From the NCBI GenBank assembly GCA_963377175.1, contig CAUJNA010001433.1, positions 1 through 64,000 on the forward strand: 64,000 nt of DNA, given 5' to 3'. Shown here in pieces: positions 30,000 to 41,731 of this stretch. Origin of the DNA: Effrenium voratum (taxonomy: Eukaryota > Sar > Dinophyceae > Suessiales > Symbiodiniaceae). Below the pieces are notes generated by a model that saw only the letters and a program-made list of their open reading frames with translations, was not told where the DNA came from and made no database searches. How positions within the stretch are numbered: position 1 is the first letter of the stretch; each line of letters begins with the position of its first letter. The position numbers and the translations under genes are program-made.

Positions 30000-30445
30000 G
30001 CTGCCCCCTGCCTTGAAATCAAAAGATGCCAGATTCCTACCCGTCACGTCTTGCCCTTTTCCTCCGCGGAACTTTGACAACGTTTTTTGTGCGTGATATC
30101 TGAATCTGTCAGTCAGAATCGACAGTCAGAAATCAGAATCAGAATGTCAGTAATCAGTAATCGAAATTTCGACTTCGACTAATGGCTCTGCGGAGCTGCG
30201 GAACCCTGTGAACTGCGAAGATGACTTTTCCCTTTTCAACCCCTTTCCTCTCGACAAGGTCCGCGGTATAGTTGTCCACAGTCACCAGCCACCCACCATC
30301 AGCCATCATCATCATCCCTCCCATTGTGCCATGTGCCCATGATGCCCATGATCATGACACCCATGTGGTCCTAAAACAACATGGGGGCATGAATCAAGGC
30401 ATGAAGGCAGGAAGGCAGGCATGAAGTCCTGAAGTTGAGGCGCAG

Positions 30446-30830
30446 AGCTGGCCCTCAAGTTGATCCAGAACCAATGCGCAGATGCGGGCCTGTCGCCTGG
30501 GATTCCGCCTGTGGTGCACTCCAGCGCTGATATTCAGGAACACTGCCGGCAAGTTCTTGGCAACTTATCCCACGGAGCCTTGCACGTCTTCGGCGACCAT
30601 CTTGACCGGTTGACGCTACGGCCTTAGAGCCTTAAGAGCATAATGCGAGCAGTCTCTCAGTCTGCGCCATGCGCTTGCAACGCTTGGGCCGAACTTGGGC
30701 CCTGCGTCTCCCAGCCCCAGCGCGCTCTACACCGAGGCTGCTTGGGCACAGCCGATTGCAGAAGGCTGCCCGCGAGAATCAGATGCTGCTGGCTTTCAGC
30801 CAGAGCCAGACCGGAGGCAACTTGACTTGA
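30446..30830 (+). CDS. Gene B exons with motif II/III-like segment
   Basis: Exon 30446-30608 follows GGCGCAG and completes the Glu codon of the previous exon (intron 30000-30445, GC-AG). It encodes LALKLIQNQCADAGLSPG, then VVHSSADIQEHCRQVL and LHVFGDHLDRL, which fit motif II (acidic D-I at the cofactor ribose) and motif III (G-D) of the C5 methyltransferase fold. A GT donor lies at 30609. A second exon from about 30661 to 30830 is codon-biased but can be read in two frames, so its sequence is not claimed. Confidence 0.6.
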
Positions 30831-31190
30831 GATGAGGGTTTGCAACTTGTGGCTTGTGCTCTGAGTGATGGATGAATTCCTCAATGTTTTGCGCGCCTGG
30901 CGCCTGGTTCTGGCACCCTGGCCAAACACCGCATCGTATCATGCACCATGCCGCCATGCCGCAGCGCCACATGGCGCTATTGGCGCTGGGCCTAGGCGGC
31001 GAGATGCCACTTCACGGTCTTGATGGCAACGAGGTTGGCCATCATGGTCATGGTGATGGTGACACGCAGAAGAAGAAGCAAAAGCAGTGCCGGGCCCATT
31101 TGGGATGGTGCCCAAATGATTCAAATGAGCATGTCATGTGATTCACTGGCTCTGGCTCTTGCTCCTTTGGACCTTGCTGAGGCAGCGCAG

Positions 31191-31380
31191 AAACATTCGG
31201 CGCCGGACGGGTGCTGATGCGGACGACGACTGTTGGATGATCCCCGCCGCTGATGAAAGCGACCTTGCGGCTGACGAGGCTGATGCGCTTAACCGCCGTC
31301 TCATGATGAACTTGATGAAGGCCCTGGAGCCGCAGTTTGGGGAGACCGTTGATGACGCTCGTTTGCACAGAGGGCGCGGG
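31191..31380 (+). CDS. Probable gene B exon
   Basis: After GGCAGCGCAG, the frame encodes a polar, acidic segment: ADADDDCWMIPAADESDLAA then ALNRRLMMNLMKALEPQFGE. Coding bias is clear. No methyltransferase motif is visible here. Place in the protein would be the central region. Confidence 0.5.
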
Positions 31381-31984
31381 CCGCCCGCATGGCGTAATAG
31401 TATGAGTCTGTCTAAGTCTTGTCTAGAGATTAGTAATATAGTTATATGATGGAATGGAGTGAGTGTGTCTTGTCGGAGAGGGCTGTGACAGTGACATGAC
31501 GATGTGTGACGTGTGAGCGGCGTGCAGTGTGATGATCTGATGATGTGTGTCCTCTGGCCAGTTCACACATACTCTGTATCTACTGTTGTGTCCAGTCCAG
31601 TGTCCAGATGTTTTTTTTTCAATAGGATTCATAACACATAACACATAACACTGCAACTCAGACTCACACTGCGATGCTGCGCTATCTTGGTTGATGCCTG
31701 TAGCTGCCTGCATGTAAGCGCCAAGCTGCAAGGACATCTTCTTGGAATCGGCCTGGTGCTATCAGCATAAGCAGCTGTGTTCTTTGCGCCACCGCAGCCC
31801 GAGGGGCTGGCGCTGTGCTCTGGCTCTGACTGTCATAGACCAGGGACTCGGGACCATATTTTATTTCCTGACTCCAATTCCCAGCCCCGCATGTGCTTTG
31901 AGAGTCTGAGGCGATGTTTCGGGCACTACATGCGTGGATGAATCTGCGATGGGGCAGAGGCGGCGGTTCGGAGGGCCGGGAGCT

Positions 31985-32150
31985 TTGAGTTTCGCATGCT
32001 GGGCATCCGAAGTGAAGCACTACTTCGACATCTCCGTACAGGAGATTACGGCCCTTTTTGATGACAAGATATTTGCGCACATTCTTCCTGATTTCAACTT
32101 TGAGAGGCAGGCTGGGCTGGAACGTGGGTTATTGCGGAGAGTCAAGGCAG
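31985..32150 (+). CDS. Probable gene B exon
   Basis: Frame with WASEVKHYFDISVQEITALF and DKIFAHILPDFNFERQAGLE. Boundaries are not fixed. It lies where the variable region of a methyltransferase-fold protein would be; no motif recognised. Confidence 0.45.
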
Positions 32151-33804
32151 TCGAGGCTGTCGAGGTCACGAATTTGAATTACCTGGATCCTCCTTAGTAC
32201 CGTAGTACCCCTTAGTTTTTTAGGGCCCCTAAGGGAAGGGCCCCTTAGTAGCCGTGTTTTGGCCTTTTCAACACACACTACCGGGCCGCTGCCGTTGTGC
32301 TTGCGGCTTGCGACAGCTGAATTTTGAGACTGGGCATTTTTTGGGGTTCTCGTCTTTCTGGGGAGAAAGCTGTAAAATTGAAACTTTCCCGGCAGGTCAG
32401 GCAGGTCAATGCAGGTTTATGTATTATGCTCATGAATATTTCCAATGTGACACCACAACCACCACCATAGGAGTTATCAGCCAAATGCACAAGCACCCCC
32501 GCTCGAAGATGATCCCAGAGTCTCTATTCCTCGGGTGAAACACTAACACTGAACTTCACACTGAACCTTGAACGCGTTTGGCTTTCCGGTAAATCTACGG
32601 CATCTACGGTGGCGCGTTGTGGCGTGGCCGTGGCCGTGGCGGCGGGCGGCGGCGGGCGGCTACTTTTTTTCTTGGGTTCGCTTGATTCCCTTGGGCGTTA
32701 CTACCATTTTGGGATGTTGGATTCATCAAACAAAGGGTTCCCTTGATTCCCTTGTTCCGAGTGACCCAATATACTACAGTACCTTGTACTTGTGTCCTTG
32801 TGTCCCTTGTGATTTGTGATTACTAATTTTGGGATGTAAGTTGGATTCATCAAACAAAGGATTCCCTGGGGCGTGCTTACAGCTTACTCCCATTTTGGGG
32901 TGTGGATTCGTCTAAAGGACATGAGGAGGCAGACGAAAACACTTTGCGAAGCCACTTTGTGGTGCGACGCCACAGTCTTGCCGCGAAGCCTCGTGGTCTC
33001 GTGAAGCCAAAGCCAACCCTTCCACGGCATAGCCGCCCCAGCAGCGTATAAGCCTATAAACACCCAACTGGGCCCCAACTTAACCTTTAAAAACACAATG
33101 CTCAGTTTGCCCAGTTGGCCCAAGCCAGTTGATTTGATTGCAATCCTTTTGAATTGGCCATTTGACTTTGACGTATGACATTCGAGGACTCGATCATAGA
33201 CAACTTTCTATCAAGCGGGACTACTGCTGTCGCACTCTTCATTGTGAGTTGCACGTTTGCCGCAATCAGACTTTGAGGCAAAACACGAAGGACTCAGGAC
33301 CTACCTACATATATATATATATATATATAGGAGTTGAGTCAGTCTAGGCCGAGCTGAGCTGAGCAAGGCACTTTTGCGCCCGCGTGTTTGGCCTCTGCTC
33401 TCGCCGCAGTTCTCGCTGCCTAGCCTGCTGCCGCGTTCGAGCTCCCATGCGTACGGCGTATGCTGCCGTAGGCTGCTACAGCTAGCGCCCAATTTTGGCC
33501 TCGCGCGGCGCGGCCCGGCCAGGGCATTTCGATGTGGACTATTTTAAAGCGAGCTCACCTGGGGCCCAGGCCCTGGGATATATCGAGCTCATTATGACAT
33601 AATGATACGGCTTTTTGAATTGTAGTAACATGTGCGGATGGATGGATCATGACTGATGGATTGCCCAGTGTTCAAGGCGCTTTCTGGCGTGAGTGTAGCC
33701 GCGTCGCGTAGCCCAACAACTCGATCGAGATGCCTTCATGCCCATGTGGCAGTGACAGTGACAGCGGGTAAGCTAATCGCCAATCCCCTGCAATGCCCTG
33801 CAAG
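32151..33804. repeat. Intron-like region with repeats
   Basis: Three diverged copies of a unit around ATTTTGGGATG...TTGGATTCATCAAACAAAGG occur at 32700-32745, 32822-32868 and 32890-32912. (AT)n lies at 33310-33330. The catalytic Pro-Cys exon of gene B should lie between 30.8 and 33.8 kb, but I could not find it. Confidence 0.5.
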
Positions 33805-35510
33805 GTCTACACCCCGACGCAGTTCGGCCTTCCGTATTCAAGGCCAAGGAGGTTCACGGTATTGACAAGAAAGTCGACCTGCAAGCTGACAAGGCCGCTG
33901 AGTGAGCGCCCTGGCACATTGAATGCATGTGCACATGTGTGCCTGTGTGTTACTCAAGTCCGCAGCGTGCTCAGTGCTCGGCCTGCTCCACTTTGTGTTT
34001 GCTTGATTCATGAGCGAGTGACAGCGAGTGCCAGGCGAGTGACGAGTGATGAGTGATGCGTTCTTTTTCTGAGGATGGGGTCGGTTCTTTTCAGCCGAAA
34101 CGTGCAGTTTGACGCGCTGGCCTTCTACGACGCGCCCGCTGAGGAGGCAGCCTTGGGCTGTTTGAGAGATTGGCATTGGCAAGTTGGCATTGGATCTTGA
34201 AGTGGCTGTGCTTGACTTGTCATGCTCACTTGCCCGTGTCCTTGGCCATGCAGGTGGAGGAGGAGCGAAGGTCCTGCGCGAAGGCGCGCATGCTCGACCC
34301 GAACTCCGTCTTCTCCATGGTCCTGAGCCCGGGGCAGAGCTGCAAGCTCGAGTCCGCAGCCTAGAAACTAAGGGATGTGTAATTGTTCGCGTGGGACACG
34401 CATAAAGCCACGCATTGCTGCTGCTGCTGCTGCCCGCTTTCTGAGGAAGTACTTGAAGCTGCCGCAGGCGCGGCGCTGTTGTGGCCCGGTGATTTCATGC
34501 CCCACAAACACAAGTGACAGTCTCCAAACTATTGAAATGAGATGAGATGCAATGCAACTTTAGAAAGATGCCAGCCTATTCTATTCCAGCAGCAGTAGAT
34601 TATAGACGTAAACGCCGGCCATCTAAACATAGAATCATCTTCAGCCGGCCGGCGACCCTTCTCCAGAGTTCATGCTCCGCTTTGAGTCTTGAGCCAAGCA
34701 TAAGCAGCCGCCCAGTCCGCGCCTGGAAGAAGGACAACCTTCCGGTGTTCATCAACTTGGAGCAGGCGCCGCACGTCATGAACTACATGAAGCCATCGAG
34801 CATGGTATGCCTCGTGCGCCGAGGGGTTGCTGGACGGGACGGGACTTGCCATTGCGCTTTAACGGGCTGGCTGGCTGCTGGCTGCTGTTTGATGGCACGT
34901 TTGTGGATTATTGAGATATATTTGAAAGCGGCGACGCATATTGGAATCTGTGATAGTCGTCTCTTCAGATCTCATCAGGTTGACTTTGAGACTTTGAGAT
35001 TTTGAGACCTTTGAGACTTTGAGATCACAGACTTCTTATTTGATTCAGGGGACCGGGCCGGGGTGATCAGTGATCCTGATGATCCTGGTCCTGGTCCTGA
35101 TCCATCTCAGGTTTACTGGTCCGATGTGTTGGGCCGCTACCTCCTGGCGAAGGAGAAACTGAACGTCCACTTGATGCCGGTGAGACGTTCACACTGCGAG
35201 CAAATGGGCCTTGACTACCCGTGGTTCAAGGACAATTGATCAATCGCAGCCGAATTGAATCAATGCCATTGTTTTGCATCACTGCTGTTCTCACAGTACG
35301 CCCCCAAGGACTCAGGACCCCAATGTCAATGGCTGTCCCAAGTAAGTCCACTTGCACGGTTGTCACCCGGTTGAACCCGGCCCGGTTGTCTCACTTGTTC
35401 CGGTTGCTGTGGCGGCGGCCAAGTCTTGAAGGAGTTGCCTTCTTCGAGCACACGCGTGGCAGAGCTTGCGGGCAATGGCATGTGCATGCCGTGTGTGATC
35501 TGGACAAGTT
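33805..35510 (+). CDS. Gene B C-terminal half: C5-methyltransferase-type target-recognition region and motif X
   Basis: Exons 33805-33905, 34095-about 34182, 34254-34351, 34708-34804, 35111-35179, 35297-35341 and about 35432-35510 keep phase at each checked junction (introns GT-AG except the GC-AG intron 33906-34094). The first encodes VYTPTQFGLPYSRPRRFTVL, which closely fits motif VIII of Dnmt2-type and other C5 methyltransferases (Q-F-G-x-P-x-S-R-x-R). Later come NVQFDALAFYDAP, SVFSMVLSPGQSCKL, PVFINLEQAPHVMNYM and VYWSDVLGRYLLAKEKL. The last has ELAGNGMCMPCV, matching motif X (G-N-G-M). Dnmt2-like enzymes methylate tRNA; others methylate DNA. The substrate here is unknown. The 3' acceptor of the last exon (35423 or 35431) and the stop are uncertain. 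Confidence 0.72.
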
Positions 35511-36632
35511 GGCATGTTTTCCATGGGTTGTTTGTTGGCACAAGTTGGCACCGTCGGCCGTCGGCTGTTGGCTGTGGCTGTTGGCATCCCTTTCCTTTTC
35601 CTGAAATGCGTCTTGCAATGATTGCAATGTTGCTTTGAGGTATTCGCAGTGATGCTCTGGACTCTGGCGTACTCCAGTCCGTGCTGCTGACGCCGCCGCT
35701 GCGCTGCGCCGCGCTTTGGTCGACGCAAGGCGTCATCCTCATTGTTTGCATTCTGCATTCTGCATTCTGCATTCTGCATGTCTGTCATAGACAGTCATAG
35801 ACATGGACCTTGCGACTTGCAACGCACGGGATTGGATGATTTGGATGACCTCACCCGGCCCAGGCACACAGGCTGCTGGGCTCCTGGGCCAGACCTGAGT
35901 GTCCTGCAGTTTTTGGTTTTCGGGGTTGAGCAGTGACTCGAATGATCACTGCTTGGAACGGGGCGGAGGGGCCCGGGCTGAGGCTGGGCCAGTCTATAAG
36001 GGCCATAAGGCCATAAGGCTTATGAATTATGAAGGGCCAAATAATTTCACAGACTTAGTGAACTTAGTGAGGTGTTGAGTGAAAGGGGCTCTGCGGCTCT
36101 GCGGTGATTCTGCAGGGCAAGGGATTGGGACTGGGATGACCTTGCCCGGGCCCGGTCTGCAGTTTGGGGGTTTGGTTGCGCGGCAGTCGGCAGTGCCCCA
36201 GTCTCGGCGGGTGACTGATCATTGCCACTGCGTTGCACAATCTGGTTGCTGTTTCGCGGCAACACGGCAACGACAACGATGCTGGTGCTACCGTGCTGCA
36301 CGGGCTTTGGAGGTTCAAAAGTTCAACGCGTCTTGAAAATACTGCGGCTGCCCGGCTGCCCGGCCCGGGCTGCCCGTGCCAGTGCCACGCCATGCCAGTG
36401 CCAGTCAGTCAGTGCCAGTTGCCGGAAATCTGAATCCAAATCCAATTCACTCCACTCCAGTCACTCACTCCACTCCACTGTCATTTTCTTTGCGTTTGAT
36501 GATCGATGCGTCTCCGGCTGAGCCCGGCAACGGCAGCGGCGTATCCAAATCCAAATCATAGTGACACATAGCACAGTAGTACACACACTACTACACTACA
36601 CACTGACTGCCGACTCCTTTGCGACGCTGGCA
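35511..36632. repeat. Intergenic region between genes B and C
   Basis: A (TGCATTC)n repeat lies at 35750-35779. The segment 36232-36338 is related to 26194-26279. GC-rich runs and GTGCCA repeats occur near 36370-36420. No gene supported. Confidence 0.5.
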
Positions 36633-36838
36633 ATGGAGTCATCAGAGCCAGATCAGCCTGGGCCTGGGGCTGTTCATTGCGATATATGTCAAGAAGAACT
36701 GTCGGCAGCCGACCTGAAGAAAGCGACCGACCTGAAACTGGCCCCGCGCCACATGTCCTGCAGAAATGCAGAACGTGCGATGCTGGGGGCGGCAGACGTT
36801 GAGATGAAAGGGAAGCTCAGGCCGGCCGATCCGTGCAA
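36633..36838 (+). CDS. Gene C first exon with Cys motif
   Basis: ATG at 36633 opens MESSEPDQPGPGAVHCDICQ, then EELSAADLKKATDLKLAPRH and a Cys, giving C-x2-C ... H-x3-C, a plausible small zinc site. GT at 36839 would end the exon in phase 2; otherwise the frame stops just after. Dinoflagellate proteins with a similar N-terminal Cys domain followed by helical repeats exist as I recall, but no function is known to me. Confidence 0.55.
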
Positions 36839-37559
36839 GTGATTGTCACCGCGACGGGGTGACGTGACAGTGTGAGTGCTCAGTGACAGTGCACATGTGG
36901 TTCAGTCAGTGTGGAGTGTGGAGTCTGGAGTGTGTGAGCGGAGTGAGGTGACTGGGGTGTTTCGAGTTTCAAGTGCAGTCGTGCCGTGTTCTCGTGTAGT
37001 GTTCTTGAGTTGAATCACGCACGCAGGCGTGCAGTGGCATGCAGCATTGCCATTGCCAGCGCCCGCCAGGCAGCTCAAAAGCACGGACAAGGCCGGTCTG
37101 AGTCTGAGCGACTGACTGACGACTGGTGACTGACTGATGCGTAAGTGAAGTGTGGCTGTCACAGCTTGCCGCGGGACCGGGTGACGGGTGACCAGCCTAA
37201 CCGGGTTGTCCTTTTCGCTTTGATTTTAAGCCTTGTTGAGACATTGTTGAGTCTGCCTTGTGGCCTTGTGGTACACATGTTTGCTTGGCGACATGGCATT
37301 GTTTGATTGACTGCCAGTGCGGCGCTTCGGGCGCCGGTCTTGGCCTCAGGCCGCCTATGGAAGGCTATGCCTCCGCCATCACGAGAGCACTTCCAGGGGC
37401 AAAGGTAGAAAGGCAAACACGAACTTCGACTGGATGATCGAAATGGAGCGCCTGTGTGGCATTGGGGGCTACTATTTTGTGGGGATGATATGGGATGATG
37501 TTGATGTTGGGGTACTATTGTGAGGCGTGAGGCTTGAGGCGTGAGGCGTGAGGCGTGTA

Positions 37560-37785
37560 GAATCTATTGCTTAGGGATTCGGGTCGGAGGTTCGGTGCAA
37601 CTTCAGCGCGTTGCCTGGAAACCATGTTTGCTGATCTCTGGGCAAAACTGAGGACGGTAAGCAAAGGCGGCAGGGACAACAAAAGATGCCGTTGGAAGCT
37701 TCTGGATTACTCAGATTTCCTGGAGCACTACACAGAAAAGTTGAAACATGTCTGCAAAGCAGCAAACAAGGAATACTCACATTAG
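37560..37785 (+). CDS. Probable gene C exon
   Basis: Frame with SARCLETMFADLWAKLRTVS and KLLDYSDFLEHYTEKLKHVC, lysine-rich and helical, stopping at 37783-37785 or spliced before. Just upstream a (GTGAGGC)n repeat occupies 37523-37557. A possible small exon at 37316-37404 is less certain. Confidence 0.5.
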
Positions 37786-38904
37786 TGTAGGAGCTGGCGG
37801 AGCAGGAGAGGTCCTGCGGGGCTGCGATGTGAATGCAGTTGAGTGTTGCAAAATGCCAACTCGATCAAACTTAGGAAGCCCCCGCGCCGCCTTACTTTCA
37901 TGGAAGCCAGATGCTTGGCAAAATTGGCGACGTTGTAGTGCTGAGCCTCGAGCCACCGGTTGAACCGGTTGACCTGGACTTTTGTGTCATTTTGAGATTT
38001 TGAGGGCATAAGTTAAAGTTTGAGCTCAGCAACAGCAACGCGTTGCCAGCCCCAATCCCAATTATTCTGTATAAGATGGACTGCAGTCAGCCCAGCCTTT
38101 GACATGTAGACTTGCCACAATTGCAATTGCGACGTGCCAAGTGCCAAGGCCGCAAGTGGAATGACGACATCCGGGACCCCAGCATCGCCAAGGACTCGGT
38201 TCAGGCGCGATATTCTCGTGGGCGTGAGCCTCTAACGTGGTGGTGACGGTCATGCCTTGCCACGGTAGGGAGCAGAGGCAGTTGCAGAGCCAGTGCGCCT
38301 GAAGGCCTGAAGGTTTGAGGCTTGCGGCTTGAAATTATTGAAGGCTTGAATGAATAATCCATGTTCTAAATCTGAATCTGAATGCTGAACCCAGGGAGTA
38401 GGGAAGCCCTGCTGCGCGACAGGAGGTGATCAACGGCAAAACCGTCACCACACAGTTGGTTGCGGCGCCGATGCCTCGAGAGATCCACGCAGATGACTAT
38501 GTGGATAAAGCGAATGTGGTGCAGGGAGGGAACACAACACGCCGGCCGAATCTTGCCATCGTAGTCGTAGTCGTAGTAGTGCTGCTCAGTAATTAGTAAT
38601 TTGGTATCGTTTCGGGAGTTTCGAGGCGCGCCAGCCGCCAGCGGCCCGGGCTTTCTTTTTCTGGCGGTCATTCTGGGTCACGAGTGACAAGTCACGATGT
38701 TCAAACTCACATTGAATTGAACTCAATACGCAGCACGCTCTGTGGCTGTATGGCAGTGCGGCAGTATGGCTAACTTCATTCAAACTTCACTGGTCGGCTC
38801 AGCGAGTCGGCTCTGCCCATTCCACTGAGGGCGCTGGACCAGATTGAGTCTGCCGGCTGCAGGCTGGAAGCGGGAAGGAGCAACGAGTGAGTGAGTGAGT
38901 AGGC
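37786..38904. other. Intron-like stretch
   Basis: No coding segment supported. Short repeats such as GTAGTCGTAG at 38561-38578 only. Confidence 0.35.
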
Positions 38905-38969
38905 TCATTGATTACCCTTGGCTCGGTTGGCCCCGTGAGCTCAGTCACTGGCAAGGTCTGTCGGCAAAC

Positions 38970-39551
38970 TCGAGCGGCAGCCGTGGTGGAGGAACTGGGC
39001 GCGTCAGCCTGGATGGCAAGGGCAAGGGGAAGGGGAAGCAGCAGGGGCTTCCCGCCCGCGGCGGGAAGCGCCTGGAGGTGTTGAAGCTGAACTTCAGGGG
39101 CAAGTTTTCCACGGCCTTGCAGACAGTGCGGCGCGACGCCTCGATCAGGTGCACCGAATCGGACAAAATCCTTGCAACCGCAGTGGAGTATGAGGAGCAG
39201 GTGAGGGTAATGCCGCTGCCGGTACAGGATGGCGAGGATTCTGAGCAGGGTGACAAGTGCTTGATCGTCAAGAGCCCCTACCTTGCAACTTGCTTGCGAT
39301 ATGCCACTATGTGATCATCGTGATCCAGCTGTATTTTGGAATGGTACGCAATAGTACGCAACAATTTCAACAATGATTCGGGAGTCGGGAGTCATGACAC
39401 ATTGATGTCATTTGTTTGCCATCATTCGTGCCACCATCTTCAGGCTGACCTGCGGAATCGCTACAAGTGCTTGCAGCTCTGGGCCAACGGTGGGAAGAAC
39501 AGTGACGCCGAGTTGACCAAGCTGATTGGCGAGGAGGGTTTCTTCGGCCCG
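38970..39551 (+). CDS. Gene C exon pair joined in phase 0
   Basis: The first exon (start about 38970, end 39200) has a Gly/Lys-rich stretch DGKGKGKGKQQG and a helical segment LNFRGKFSTALQTVRRDASI ending EYEEQ at donor GTGAGG. The second (39444 to about 39551, after CTTCAG) reads ADLRNRYKCLQLWANGGKNS and continues to EEGFFGP. Both borders are phase 0, which supports the junction. No family recognised. A further candidate at about 39660-39765 has two plausible frames. Confidence 0.6.
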
Positions 39552-39818
39552 GTTGATTGAAATTGGTGTCATGAGACTTGTGCTGGGGCGTGTGTTGATA
39601 ATGCATTGTGGTGATGATCATGCCTGGCCTGTCTGGCGCGCCTGCCGCCTGCCAAGGCTATTTCAAGACCTTGCCCAACATCAGCGGTCTCCGCGGATGC
39701 GCCTCGCTTGTCGGTGCCCTGGACATCGACATGAGGACCTCGAGGAGTTGATGGCCGCATGCACTGGCGACTCTGGCAAAACAATCGCAAGATATTGATT
39801 GAGTGATTACTGACTCCT

Positions 39819-39868
39819 ACTGACCACTGACTACTGACTACTGACTACTGACTACTGACTACTGATAT
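39819..39868 (+). repeat. (ACTGACT/ACTACTG)n microsatellite
   Basis: About seven copies of a seven-base unit, ACTACTG and variants, ending at GATATC. It is followed by TAAGAGAC repeats at 39885-39925 and a doubled 34-bp AGTCCAGTGA-type unit at about 40139-40207. Confidence 0.8.
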
Positions 39869-40211
39869 CGTTGTCTGCTATGACCTTAAGAGACACTAAG
39901 AGACTATAAGAGACTTTAAGAGACACAGAGAAACCACAAAGCCCACGGGCCCACGGCGTGCGCAAGGGGCCCACAGTTGTCTTTGTTTGTGGTCAGTGGC
40001 TTGCCGTTTGACTGCATTTGGAAGGCGTTTGCAGAAATCCGCTGAGCTGAGGCAGATTAGACAGACCATGTTGTTAATGTCGTTTACTGGCTCTGGCAAT
40101 GCGTCAAGTGTCACGAGTGTCATGGGTCACGTGTCAAGTCCGAGTCCAGTGAGTCCAGTCAGTCCAGTGAAGTGTCCAGTGAGTCCAGTCAGTCCAGTGA
40201 AGTGTCAAGGA

Positions 40212-40520
40212 AGCTTGGTAACCGTGAAGTCCATGATGGCGGCGGTGAAGGAGTCGGCCAAGAACTGGGAGGCCGGGCGCCGGGCGGCCCGGGCGGCCCC
40301 CCAACCAGCTAAGCTAGCAGCCAGAGGCTAGGAGTGGCTAGGAGCGGCTAGGCCGCGGCAGCCCGGCTAGGTGGCTAGTAGCTAGGCCAGGTGGCTTGCT
40401 TGGTGGCAGTGGCGTCAGTGGCGTGTGGCTGTGGCACAACTGTTTTGCAGGCCTTCATCGCGGCGACCAAGAAGAACAGGGCCAACGCGGAGAAGAGGCG
40501 TGCCAAGCGGCGTCTTGGGC
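40212..40520 (+). CDS. Probable gene C exons, lysine/alanine-rich
   Basis: Exon-like segment 40230 to about 40303 encodes VKSMMAAVKESAKNWEAGRR. A second, after TTGCAG at 40446-40450, encodes AFIAATKKNRANAEKRRAKR. Both are basic helices with GC-ending codons. Limits are approximate. Confidence 0.45.
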
Positions 40521-41189
40521 CGAACTTGGGCCACCACACTACACCACACTGTCACCACACGTCCACACGTCCTGGTCAGCCTGGTCAGGCCAGGTCCCTG
40601 CAGGTAAGTTCAGTTGTGATGTGTGATGGTATGTTGATGTTGAACTGTTGGTAGTTGGTAGTTGGGAAGTTGGGGTACTTGGCAAGTACTTGGTACTTGG
40701 TACTTTGGTAACAACTTTGGTACTTGGTAAGACTTGGTACCACCTTGGTAAGACCACGACCTTTTTTCCTTACAACAACCGTCGACCAGTTTTTGTTCTC
40801 ACGCTGAGTGTCACGCTGCGACCATTTTTGTGTCAGGTTGCGACGGTTGTACAAAACCGTACACAATCCGTAAAAATAGAAGAATATTGAATAAACACAC
40901 ACAAAACAAAACGGTACAACAACGCACAAAGCCGTACAAAAGCGCTCAGAGCCGTATTCAAGTTTCTTTTTACAGCCCAAGTCAGTTCACAGTTCAAGGG
41001 CCCAACATTCAACATACACAGTCTGCGCCCCCACCACGGCAACCACATGTCACTCACATTGAATTCATTGAATCATCATCGATTCAGCCAACACATGTGC
41101 GCAGTGCGCGCCGTGCGCCGCGTGCGCGCTGAGTGTTTGCTGCGCTGCCAACTTCACTGCCAACTGCCAACTGCCAACTGCCAACTGCC

Positions 41190-41629
41190 AAGGGAGGCGT
41201 CCAACAAGGCCAAGGAGGAGAAGCGCCGCTCAATTCTTGACGCTGCGACTTGGCCAACTTTACAGACGATTGCTGACTGCCGACGGGCTGTTTGACTGCT
41301 GACACAACTGATTGACTGTGACTGAGTGACTGACTACTGTACACTCTGCAGAGAAGGGTTTCCCAGGAAATATGCGGACAGTTTGATAGTTTGCCCGTGC
41401 TAGTGAAGAGACTGGAGACTGGTGTCTGTTTGGTATTAACTCTGGACACGTGAGCCAAAGGAACTGAGGCCAAAGGTGATGGCACGGGCGCGGGCATGAT
41501 GGAGTATATCACCAAGAACGATTGCTGCCTGCTTCGCACTGCAACGAAGATGTTCGAGAAAGGGCCCAAACCCATTGACCGGGGCAATCTGCCAAAGGAG
41601 ATGAGGGCTGCCTTTGTCATCCGCGCCTA
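41190..41629 (+). CDS. Probable gene C exons
   Basis: A short segment at about 41192-41250 (EASNKAKEEKRRSI) follows a (CAACTGC)n repeat at 41156-41190. A second at about 41488-41629 encodes MMEYITKNDCCLLRTATKMF and GNLPKEMRAAFVIRA before TAA. Boundaries are approximate. Confidence 0.45.
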
Positions 41630-41731
41630 AGATCAGTCTTTGTATGCTTTTGCGTGTTTCATTTCACCCCCAAACTGTCAGGTGCTGATTGGGTTGGATG
41701 AACTTCTCGTTTGTTGCGCTTCGCTACGCAG

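Noticed and set aside
32700..32905. CCATTTTGGG matches to the spliced leader
   Set aside because: Only nine bases agree, followed by GAT or GGT instead of CTCAAG, and they belong to a local repeat.
33308..33330. TATA-like ATATATAT run as promoter
   Set aside because: It lies within the presumed intron of gene B; dinoflagellate promoters generally lack TATA boxes; simple (AT)n is the better explanation.
34688..34697. CTTGAGCCAA, a partial reverse spliced-leader match
   Set aside because: Ten bases only; the following bases GCATAAG do not fit.
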